Of a stretch of 64,000 nt of DNA, positions 15,118 through 22,013 are shown one piece after another (position 1 is the first letter of the stretch; the number at the start of each line of letters is the position of its first letter). The DNA lies in the NCBI GenBank assembly GCA_001898185.1, contig MKTI01000001.1, positions 1 through 64,000 of the forward strand. The letters run 5' to 3'. The DNA comes from Cellulomonas sp. 73-145. Its GTDB lineage: Bacteria > Actinomycetota > Actinomycetes > Actinomycetales > Cellulomonadaceae. The notes beneath the pieces are model-generated. The model was not told where the DNA came from, did not search any database, and worked only from the letters and a program-made list of their open reading frames with translations. The translations under genes and the position numbers were made by a program.

Positions 15118-16074
15118 ATGCTCCGTACCGTTGGTGTGCTGCTGGTCGACGGGCTGGCGATGTTCGAGTTCGGGGTGGTCTGCGAGGTCTTCGGCATCGA
15201 CCGCACCGACGAGGGGGTCCCGTCGTTCGACCTGCGGATCGCCGCCGCCCGGCCCCGCGTCGACGCTGCGGTCGGCGTGCGGGTGGAGGTCACCCACAGC
15301 CTGGCCGAGCTCGAGGACGTCGACCTGCTGACGATCCCGGCCGCCACGATCGGCCACTACGACGAGCGGGCGCTCCGGACGGTTCGAGCCGCACACGCGC
15401 GCGGCACCCGTCTGCTGTCCGTCTGCTCGGGGGTGTTCGTGCTCGCCGCGGCCGGCGTCCTCGACGGTCGGCGTGCCACCACGCACTGGAGGTACGCCCG
15501 AGAGCTCGCCGAGCGGTACCCGACGGTCGACGTGGACCCGGACGTGCTCTACGTGGACGACGGCCAGGTGGTGACCAGCGCGGGCACAGCCGCCGGTATC
15601 GATGCGTGCCTGCACGTGGTGCGCCAGGAGCTCGGCGCCGGCGTCGCCAACACGATCGCGCGGCGCATGGTGGTCCCGCCCCAACGTGACGGCGGACAAC
15701 GCCAGTACATCGTGGCGCCCGTCCCGGAGTGCGACGACGACGCGCTCCGCGACGTGCTGGCGTGGGCCGAGGCCAACCTCGCCGAGCCGCACAGCGTCGC
15801 GTCCCTGGCGGCCCGCGCCCTGGCGTCTCCCCGAACCTTCGCCCGGCGCTTCGTGGAGCAGACGGGCACCACGCCGGCGCGGTGGCTGACCGCCCAACGC
15901 GTCCAGCGGGCTCGGGAGCTGCTCGAGGAGACCGACCAGGACATCGAGGCGGTGGCTCGCGCATGCGGCTTCGGTTCAGGTTCGCTGCTGCGGCACCACT
16001 TCCGAGCGGCGGTCGGCGTGCCGCCCCTGGACTACCGCGCGACGTTCGCAGCCCGACGGCGCCCGGTCGCGTAG
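15118..16074 (+). CDS. GlxA family regulator (DJ-1/PfpI domain plus AraC-type HTH)
   Basis: A 318-aa regulator. Residues 1-170 form a DJ-1/PfpI-like class I amidotransferase fold: RTVGVLLVDGLAMFEFGVVC at the start, the nucleophile-elbow region LLSVCSGVFVLAAAGVLDGR, and ATTHWRYA. Residues 215-310 carry two AraC helix-turn-helix motifs (SVASLAARALASPRTFARRF, then DIEAVARACGFGSGSLLRHH). Such proteins usually activate catabolic or stress genes after binding a small ligand. No obvious target operon is adjacent on the plus strand; the divergent small membrane ORF is one candidate. The ATG at 15118 fits the conserved N-terminus. Confidence 0.92.
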   Translation: MLRTVGVLLVDGLAMFEFGVVCEVFGIDRTDEGVPSFDLRIAAARPRVDAAVGVRVEVTHSLAELEDVDLLTIPAATIGHYDERALRTVRAAHARGTRLLSVCSGVFVLAAAGVLDGRRATTHWRYARELAERYPTVDVDPDVLYVDDGQVVTSAGTAAGIDACLHVVRQELGAGVANTIARRMVVPPQRDGGQRQYIVAPVPECDDDALRDVLAWAEANLAEPHSVASLAARALASPRTFARRFVEQTGTTPARWLTAQRVQRARELLEETDQDIEAVARACGFGSGSLLRHHFRAAVGVPPLDYRATFAARRRPVA

Positions 16075-16164
16075 CCCAGGCGCGGACGTCGCCGCCCCCG
16101 CCGGCGCCGGGCCCAGACGCTCCACGGCATGGCCGCCCAGCTTCGTCCGCTCGGCCTTGGAGCG

Positions 16165-16299
16165 CTACTTGTGCGCGGTCGCGGACGCAAGCGCGAGCAC
16201 GAACCTGGCCTGCTCGACCATCGCGACGTCGAGGAACGTGCCGTCCGCCAGGACCAGCGCGCCGACGCCGGCGGCGGGCGACCGCTCGAACCGGCGGGG
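16165..16299 (-). pseudogene. Coding-like tail in frame after the rskA stop
   Basis: Reading on in the same frame past the anti-sigma stop gives 44 codons ending at TAG (16165-16167). The last part reads VGALVLADGTFLDVAMVEQA and RFVLALASATAHK, with strong third-position G/C bias and a natural amphipathic look, unlike random GC-rich frames. There is no good start codon or ribosome site of its own. It may be the remnant of a decayed gene or a former extension of RskA. It could also be chance. Confidence 0.3.
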
Positions 16300-17064
16300 T
16301 CAGACCGGGGAGAGCACCACGATCGGGCTCGTGGTGGGCTTGAGGGAGCCTCCGGTCGGCTCGACGGTCACCGCGAGGGAGTCTCCTGCCGCGTAGCGGT
16401 GGGTGAGGACGACGTAGTCGTCCGGGGTCGCTCGCACGATGCGTGCGCCGGCGGCCATCACCGCGTCGGGGACCGGGACACCGTCTCGGACGACCCACAG
16501 CTGGTAGACCTTGCCGGCCCCCGGCTCCTGGAGCCCGGACGCCGTGAATAGGGCTCGGTCCCGGGACAGCACGCCGACGACCGTGCCACCTCCGGGCACG
16601 TCCGCTCGGCGAACCTGGGCGTGCGGGTCGGCGAGCAGGTCGACGACCTCCTGCTGCTGGGCCTGGACGCGGTGGACCTCCTGGGTCTGACGCCAGGCGA
16701 GCACGCTGGGCACGGCGGCCGCCACCAGGGCTGCGGCAGCGACCGCCACCCAGAACGTGCGGCGGGGGCGGCGTCGCGGTGTGCCGCGCTCCCCCACGAC
16801 GGGGGCCGGCGCGGTGACCTGCCGCTCCTCCGAGATCCGGTCGAGGACCGAACGGCGCAGCTCCGGCGGCGGTGCTGCGGACGTGGCCGCGCCGAGCACG
16901 GCGGCGGTCGCGCGCAGCGTCTCCAGCTCGCGCGCTGCGTCGGGGTCGGCGGCGACGAGGTCCTCGACCCGGCGACGGTCGAGGTCGTCGACGGCGTCGA
17001 GCGCGTAGGCCGCGAGCAGGTCGCGCGGGTCGCTCGTGCCGTCGGGCGGGTCCGGGGTCGTCAT
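16300..17064 (-). CDS. rskA: Anti-sigma factor, RskA family
   Basis: Membrane-bound anti-sigma factor, 254 aa. The N-terminal cytoplasmic part (LLAAYALDAVDDLDRRRVED, residues 16-35) is the anti-sigma helical domain that grips the sigma factor. One membrane helix follows at about 107-127 (FWVAVAAAALVAAAVPSVLA), then an extracytoplasmic RskA domain with KVYQLWVVRDGVPVPD and GDSLAVTVEPTGGS. Its ATG overlaps the sigma factor stop by four bases. By analogy with the SigK/RskA system, regulated proteolysis of the outer domain should release the sigma factor; the signal is unknown. Confidence 0.92.
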   Translation of the reverse strand: MTTPDPPDGTSDPRDLLAAYALDAVDDLDRRRVEDLVAADPDAARELETLRATAAVLGAATSAAPPPELRRSVLDRISEERQVTAPAPVVGERGTPRRRPRRTFWVAVAAAALVAAAVPSVLAWRQTQEVHRVQAQQQEVVDLLADPHAQVRRADVPGGGTVVGVLSRDRALFTASGLQEPGAGKVYQLWVVRDGVPVPDAVMAAGARIVRATPDDYVVLTHRYAAGDSLAVTVEPTGGSLKPTTSPIVVLSPV

Positions 17065-17654
17065 CGCTCCACTCCCAAGCAGTCGCGCAGGCGGATGAGC
17101 CCGTCGCGGATCCGGGTCTTGACCGTGGCCACCGGGGTGGCGAGATGGTCGGCGACCTCGCGGTAGGTGCGCCCGCCGTAGTACGCCAGCACCACGGCCT
17201 CGTGCTGGGTGGGGGTCAGCCCACCCAGGCACTGCCGCACCCGAGCACGGTCCATGGTGCCCTCCACCTCCTCCGCCACCACGTCGAACGGTCGCTCGAG
17301 GTGCGTGTCCATCACCCGTTGGTCGCGGGCTCGCTCCGCCTGGACGGAACGGACCCTGTCCACGGCCCGGCGGTGCGCCAGCGTCAGCGCCCAGGTCCGG
17401 GCCGAACCGCGCAGGCGATCGAACCGTGGGGCCGTGCGCCACAGCTCGAGCATCACCTCCTGCGTCACCTCCGCGGCGTGGTCGCGGTCCCGCAGCACCG
17501 CCAGGCACGTGCCGAAGACGCCGGACGACAGCGCGTCGTACACCTGGGCGAAGGCCTGCTGGTCGCCGCCGGCGGCGCGCTCGAGCAGGTCGTCGACGGA
17601 GGTGGTGGGTGCGACGTCCGCCTCGTCGGGCGCACCTCTCGACGCGGTGGCCAT
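17061..17654 (-). CDS. sigK: ECF sigma factor, SigK type
   Basis: A 197-aa extracytoplasmic-function sigma factor. Region 2 is at about residues 25-95 (QAFAQVYDALSSGVFGTCLA, AAEVTQEVMLELWRTAPRF, WALTLAHRRAVDRVRS) and region 4 at about 135-190 (LGGLTPTQHEAVVLAYYGG, TYREVADHLATPVATVKTR). ATG 17654 is taken as the start; the longer frame is a shadow of the sortase gene. It is third in a four-gene minus-strand operon and is coupled to the RskA anti-sigma gene. The upstream CHRD and sortase genes are probable targets as well as operon members. Confidence 0.93.
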   Translation of the reverse strand: MATASRGAPDEADVAPTTSVDDLLERAAGGDQQAFAQVYDALSSGVFGTCLAVLRDRDHAAEVTQEVMLELWRTAPRFDRLRGSARTWALTLAHRRAVDRVRSVQAERARDQRVMDTHLERPFDVVAEEVEGTMDRARVRQCLGGLTPTQHEAVVLAYYGGRTYREVADHLATPVATVKTRIRDGLIRLRDCLGVER

Positions 17655-17716
17655 GAGCGTCAGTGTCGGGCACGTCGGCTCGCCGGGCGCGGCGAGCTGC
17701 CGGGTGGCTCGTTCGC

Positions 17717-18406
17717 TCACGGGTCCAGGTGGCCGAAGGCGATGACGTTGTCCACGTAGTGCCCCGTCGAGCGGTCGTAGGCACCGCCGCACGTGATGAG
17801 CCGGATCTCGGCCCGCGACGTGGCGCTGCCGTAGACGAGCTGCGTGGGGAACTGCGCCTTGGGGTAGCGCGCGATCGTGTCGATCGTGAACGTCGCGACG
17901 GTGCCGTCCTGGCGGGTGACGTGCACCAGGGCGCCGGGGGCGAGCTCGCCGAGCCGGTAGAACACGGCGGGCCCGCTCTTGCCGTCCACATGGGCCGCGA
18001 TGACGGCCGCTCCCAGCTGGCCCGGGGTCGGGCCTCCGGTGTAGTAGCCGGCGGTCGCGTAGTCCGTCGGCGGCGGCAGCACGCCGTCCGCGCCGACGTT
18101 GAGCGGGACGAGGTTCGTCGTGTGCACGCCGATGCTGGGGATGTCGAGCGTGACGGGGATCGACGCCGGCAGGATCGGGCCGAGGTCGGGCTCCGCGGCC
18201 GGCGCGGCGGTCGCCGAGGGCGACTGCCCCACCTGGAGTTCCGTCGGGGGGTCGGTCGGGGCGTCGGTCGGGCTGGGCACCGACGTCGCAGCCACCCGGC
18301 TCAGCGGCGGCGCCGGAGGCCCGGCATGCGCACGCAGCCCCACGACGAGGGTCAGGACGCCGGCGAGGGTGCCGCGGCGGCCGTGGAGGGAAGGGAGGGA
18401 GGACAT
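17717..18406 (-). CDS. Class F sortase
   Basis: A 229-aa secreted cysteine transpeptidase. The N-terminal 30 residues form a signal or anchor, then a Pro/Thr-rich linker (PSPTDAPTDPPTELQVG), then the sortase barrel beginning near PASIPVTLDIPSIGVHTTNL. The catalytic His is at about residue 139 (AAHVDGKSG) and the Cys at about 206 (LITCGG); the Arg is probably in DRSTGHYVDN. Its start overlaps the CHRD gene stop (either GTG 18409 or ATG 18406; I give the ATG). Neighbouring CHRD protein ends with a hydrophobic segment and arginines but lacks a clear LPXTG, so whether it is the substrate is open. Confidence 0.9.
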   Translation of the reverse strand: MSSLPSLHGRRGTLAGVLTLVVGLRAHAGPPAPPLSRVAATSVPSPTDAPTDPPTELQVGQSPSATAAPAAEPDLGPILPASIPVTLDIPSIGVHTTNLVPLNVGADGVLPPPTDYATAGYYTGGPTPGQLGAAVIAAHVDGKSGPAVFYRLGELAPGALVHVTRQDGTVATFTIDTIARYPKAQFPTQLVYGSATSRAEIRLITCGGAYDRSTGHYVDNVIAFGHLDP

Positions 18407-19167
18407 CACGCCTGCGTGCGTGCCCGACGCACGACGTACGCCCCGGTGCCGAGACCCGCGAGGAGCAGCGCACCACCGGCGAGCAGCAGACCCTGCTCCG
18501 GCTGAGCGGCCGCGCCACCGCCACCTGTCGCCATGGCGCCGACCGGGGCCGCCTTCAGCACACCGCACAGCGCCGGGTCCGTCGCCTCGGCCGGCAGCTT
18601 CGGGTCCAGGTCCGACATCGCGGTGCCGTCGTACTTGCCGTCGCCGTTGTAGTCCACGCCGTGGATGACGACGACCGCCTGACCGGCCAGGATCGCGGTG
18701 GCGACCTCGGGTGCCACGGTGATGTCGCCGCGCTGGTAGGAGAGGTTGCCGCCGGGCGCCGTGTCGAACCGGTCGACCGCGAGGGCGCTCGACGGGCTCG
18801 TGTCGCCGGTCTTGGTCAACGACACGACGACCGGGCCGTAGGCCGGGCCACCCTCGGTGGTGGTGAGGTGCCCGTCCTTGTTCGTGTCGTCCGCCGCGGC
18901 GGGGCACTCGTGCCGTGCGTCGGCGCCGAAGTGGATGTGGGCGGCGTGCGGCTGGTCGGCGAGCAAGCCCTTGGCGGCCAGCGTGACGCTCACCACGTCA
19001 CCCTTCACGGTGACCATGGCGGTCCCGCTGCCGTTGACGCCGTTGAGGGCGACGGGTGCCAGGTTGGCGTTGCCGCTGCCGTCGGCGGCCATCGCCGTGG
19101 TGACGCCGAGGGGCAGCAGGGCGGCCGCCCCGATCGCCGCGGAGGCCAGCTTGAGGCTCGTGCGCAT
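18406..19167 (-). CDS. Secreted CHRD-domain protein with EF-hand-like loops and C-terminal membrane anchor
   Basis: A 253-aa exported protein. It has a Sec signal (residues 1-28, ending TTAMAADG), then a CHRD domain of the type sometimes annotated as superoxide-dismutase-like (HAAHIHFGADARHECP and the late VVVIHGVDYNGDGKYDG). Residues 94-105, DTNKDGHLTTTE, match a calcium-binding EF-hand loop at positions 1, 3, 5, 6, 8 and 12; residues 172-183, DYNGDGKYDGTA, form a second partial loop. The C-terminus is a glycine-rich stretch, one membrane helix and VVRRARTQA. It heads the operon with the sortase, SigK and RskA genes. No enzymatic activity can be claimed from sequence. Confidence 0.88.
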   Translation of the reverse strand: MRTSLKLASAAIGAAALLPLGVTTAMAADGSGNANLAPVALNGVNGSGTAMVTVKGDVVSVTLAAKGLLADQPHAAHIHFGADARHECPAAADDTNKDGHLTTTEGGPAYGPVVVSLTKTGDTSPSSALAVDRFDTAPGGNLSYQRGDITVAPEVATAILAGQAVVVIHGVDYNGDGKYDGTAMSDLDPKLPAEATDPALCGVLKAAPVGAMATGGGGAAAQPEQGLLLAGGALLLAGLGTGAYVVRRARTQA

Positions 19168-19182
19168 GATGACTCCCTGTCA

Positions 19183-19200
19183 GGGCGGAACGCTCCGCCC
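19183..19200. promoter_or_regulatory. Perfect short hairpin in the leader of the CHRD-sortase-sigK-rskA operon
   Basis: GGGCGGA (19183-19189) and TCCGCCC (19194-19200) pair perfectly around the loop ACGC, 16 bases upstream of the CHRD start codon. It could be an operator or an mRNA leader structure affecting translation. The rest of the 278-bp gap to the plus-strand gene at 19446 must hold two divergent promoters; I could not identify a convincing ECF -35 element. Confidence 0.4.
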
Positions 19201-19445
19201 ACACGTGCGGGTACTGCGGACAGCAGTGGTTCGGCGCCCTCGCGTCGGCGGATTGGTCCGGGAGCGGAGAAGTCTGCGCGAGTCGGGCCGGCGGCAGCCG
19301 GGCAGCGGGGACCGGCCCGCGGTGGGTCGGCCGTTGCGCCGCAGGAGTGAACTTCGCTGCGCCGCGTGACCGTGCGCGGGCCCGGCACCGATATCACCGG
19401 TGAGAGGCGCTGCGACGGCGCAGCCCCACGGTTGCGGAGGTCACC

Positions 19446-19820
19446 ATGAGCGGCACTTTGACGGGCGCGTTGCTGACGAAGGTCGCGGGGTTGAGCGTGG
19501 CCGGCAAGGCAGCGGTCGGCGTGGGGATCGCCGCGGTGGCGGTCGGCACGGTCGCGGCGGCGCCCGCGGTGGCACAGCAGTTCACCGGCTCGGCGGCCCT
19601 GCCGGTGCCGTCGGTCAGCGCCTCCGCGTCGGCCACCCACGCGCCGAACGCGCACGCCAACCCGCACGCCACCGCCCACCCGGGCCCGAGCGACCTCCCC
19701 TCCGCCGCGGCGTTCGGGCAGAGCGTCGCCGCGGACGCCCGCGACGGTGGGGTGGACGGCCGGCAGATCTCCCAGCAGGCGCACGCCAAGCCCGGGCCGA
19801 CGCACTCCGCGCGCCCGTAG
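19446..19820 (+). CDS. Small secreted alanine/histidine/proline-rich protein
   Basis: A 124-aa protein, ATG 19446 with GGAGG upstream. A hydrophobic segment at about residues 18-42 (AAVGVGIAAVAVGTVAAAPA then VAQQF) looks like a signal or anchor preceded by a 17-residue segment. The rest is disordered, with a cluster of histidines in ATHAPNAHANPHATAHPGPS. I recognise no family. It is divergent from the SigK operon and sits in a gap of its own. The good ribosome site and signal-like segment support it being real; the histidines might bind metal, which is speculation. Confidence 0.7.
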   Translation: MSGTLTGALLTKVAGLSVAGKAAVGVGIAAVAVGTVAAAPAVAQQFTGSAALPVPSVSASASATHAPNAHANPHATAHPGPSDLPSAAAFGQSVAADARDGGVDGRQISQQAHAKPGPTHSARP

Positions 19821-19924
19821 GTCGCCCACCCGGCGCGCCGCCGCAGGGCCGCTGGTGCGGCCCGGGACGCGTGCACCGGACGGGGTCGGCACACTGACGC
19901 GGTGAGCGCTGTGGAGCGGGTCGC

Positions 19925-20908
19925 GTGACGACCATCGGTGCGGTCGCCGTCGAGCTCTACGGCCTGCCCCTGGAGCAGTTCACGGCTGCCCGCGACGCGC
20001 GCACCAAGGAGCTGCGCCGCGAGGGTGACCGGACGGTCGCGGCGCAGGTCCCCCGCCTGCCGAAGCCGAGCGTGGCGGCGTGGGCCGTCGACCTGCTCGT
20101 GCGGCACGAGCGGGACCTGGTGGAGCAGCTGGTCGAGCTGGGGGCTGCGCTGCGCGAGGCGCAGGGGACGCTGGCCGGTGAGCAGCTCCGCGAGCTCGAC
20201 CGGGAGCGCAGGCGGCTGCTGACGGCGATCGGCCAGCAGGCGCGAGCTCTCGCCGAGGCTCAGGGTCAGCGCCTGAGCGACTCGGTGCTCGGCCAGGTGC
20301 AGGCCACCGTGCACGCCGCCATGGCGGACCCGGCGGCCGCCGCCGCCGTCAGGTCGGGTGTGCTGACCACGTCGCTGGAGACGTCGGGCTTCGGTCCCGT
20401 CGACGTCGACGGGGCCGTGGCCGTGATCGGCGCAGCACCGCTGCCCCACACGCGGCGAGCGGCCGCCGACACCGGCCCTCGCTCCGCTGAGGACTCCGGC
20501 GTGGACGGCGCGCGCGACGCTCGCAACGAAGGGGCGTCAGGCACCGGAGCGGGGCGAGCCGAGCAGCGTGAGGAGGAAGGTCGCCGCCGCCAGGAGGAAC
20601 GGCGTGCGGCTGAGCTCGCTGAGGCGCGCGCCGACCTGGCTGAGGCCGAACGGCTGGACGGACGCGCCGCTGGGCAGGCCGCGACAGCGCATCGTGCCGT
20701 GCAGGAGCTGGACGAGCGGCGCGCGGCACTCGCTGAGCGTGCTGAGAGGCTGCGGCACGAGCTCCAGGCCCTGCAGGACGAGGACGACGAGCTGGCCGCA
20801 CGACTCACGGAAGCCCGAGAGGCGCTGCGCCAGGCCGCGAACGCCTCGAGATCGGCCGGACGGGCGGCGGAGCACGCCCGCGCCAGGGTCGAGCGGCTCG
20901 AGCGGTAG
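19925..20908 (+). CDS. Conserved hypothetical protein with long coiled coil
   Basis: A 327-aa protein starting at GTG 19925. The N-terminal 60 residues (VELYGLPLEQFTAARDARTK and LPKPSVAAWAVDLLVRHE) resemble a conserved block seen in unnamed actinobacterial proteins. Residues 65-125 are helical (LREAQGTLAGEQLRELDRER). Residues 200-325 form a long charged coiled coil rich in Arg, Glu and Ala. There is no signal peptide or membrane helix, so it is probably cytoplasmic. I do not recognise a function. The nucleotidyltransferase gene follows 114 bases later in the same direction. Confidence 0.8.
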   Translation: MTTIGAVAVELYGLPLEQFTAARDARTKELRREGDRTVAAQVPRLPKPSVAAWAVDLLVRHERDLVEQLVELGAALREAQGTLAGEQLRELDRERRRLLTAIGQQARALAEAQGQRLSDSVLGQVQATVHAAMADPAAAAAVRSGVLTTSLETSGFGPVDVDGAVAVIGAAPLPHTRRAAADTGPRSAEDSGVDGARDARNEGASGTGAGRAEQREEEGRRRQEERRAAELAEARADLAEAERLDGRAAGQAATAHRAVQELDERRAALAERAERLRHELQALQDEDDELAARLTEAREALRQAANASRSAGRAAEHARARVERLER

Positions 20909-21022
20909 GGCGCTCGGGCTCGACCGTCGTGACCCGCGCCCCTCGTCACCCTCGAGCGCTGGCCGCTCCGACGAGCGAGCAGGTCAACCGTGGTCGCCGC
21001 GTCTGCCTCCAGGATGTGGCGC

Positions 21023-21718
21023 ATGGACCTCGTCGCGCTCGCTCGCCGGATCGTCGCAGAACGCTTCCCGGAGGCTCGGGCGGCCGTGCTGGCCGGGAGC
21101 GTCGCAGCCGGGCGTGCCACCGCCACCAGTGACCTGGACATCGTCGTGCTGGCCGGCCCCGACGACCGCGTGCGGGAGGCGGTCCGCGTGGAGGGCGTGC
21201 CGGTCGAGCTCTTCGTCCACACGGACGAGTCGGTCGCGTACTGGTTCGAACGAGAGCGTGAGCAGGGCGGGTGCACGCTGGCCCACATGCTGGCCACCGG
21301 CCTGCCGCTGGCGGGGGTCGAGGTGGCGCAGCTGCAGGAGCTGGCGCGCAGGCACCTGGCTGCCGGGCCCCCGGTGTGGACCGCGGAGCTGCTCGAGTAC
21401 CGCCGGTTCGCGCTGACGGATGCGCTCGACGACCTCGCGGGCGCGACCGACGCCGGTGAGCGCGACGTCGTGGCCGGTCAGGTGCTGGTGATGGCCGCGG
21501 AGCTGGCGCTCGGCTCCCGTGGGGCCTGGCTCGGCACGGGCAAGTGGCTGCTGCGCAGGCTGCGGGAGGACGACCCTGAGCTCGCCGGCCAGCTGCTCAC
21601 CGGCCACCGTTCCGCCGTGGCGAGCGGCGACGTGAGCGGACTGGTCCGCGGGTGCGACACGGTGCTCGACCGCGTCGGGGGCCGGCTGACCGAGGGTTTC
21701 GTCCGCCGCGGCAGCTGA
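21023..21718 (+). CDS. Nucleotidyltransferase-domain protein
   Basis: A 231-aa protein whose first 75 residues carry the minimal nucleotidyltransferase fold: LAGSVAAGRATATSDLDIVV, which contains the GS-x-x-x-G and SDxD catalytic signature, and a third acidic strand in VPVELFVHTDE. The remainder is helical. It could be an aminoglycoside-type or regulatory nucleotidyltransferase; the substrate cannot be told. The start is ATG 21023, with AGGA about ten bases upstream; an ATG three codons earlier is possible. It lies about 300 bases before the big secreted glycosidases and is not obviously related to them. Confidence 0.82.
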   Translation: MDLVALARRIVAERFPEARAAVLAGSVAAGRATATSDLDIVVLAGPDDRVREAVRVEGVPVELFVHTDESVAYWFEREREQGGCTLAHMLATGLPLAGVEVAQLQELARRHLAAGPPVWTAELLEYRRFALTDALDDLAGATDAGERDVVAGQVLVMAAELALGSRGAWLGTGKWLLRRLREDDPELAGQLLTGHRSAVASGDVSGLVRGCDTVLDRVGGRLTEGFVRRGS

Positions 21719-22013
21719 GCGAGGCGACGGATCGGGCGACGGCAGCGGATGCTCCCCGATAGTCGGAGCACGTGCCGACTGAAGGCCGCCTGATCGATCC
21801 TGCCGATACTGGACCGCTTGCGCGTTCAGGCGTGCGCAACCTGGGCGCACCTGGTGCGGGCTGCATCGAAGCACCGGCCTCCCGGCACCTCCATCGACTG
21901 TCTCATCTTTCGAACCTGATCGGTATTGACCGAAGTGATGCGCTGCTGTTCACTGACTGGCGTCCGCAGGCACCGCAGCCGGTGCCGTCGTCATCGCAGA
22001 CGGGGGTCCGGTC
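21719..22013. other. Upstream region of the secreted glycosidase genes
   Basis: A gap of 295 bp between the nucleotidyltransferase stop and the first glycosidase. It is less GC-rich than its surroundings near 21890-21950 (for example ATCTTTCGAACCTGATCGG), which suggests the promoter lies here. I see no clear operator palindrome or RNA element. Confidence 0.4.

Noticed and set aside
16129..16551. A 140-codon plus-strand frame downstream of the GlxA-type regulator
   Set aside because: Mostly antisense to rskA, no ribosome site, no recognisable motif.
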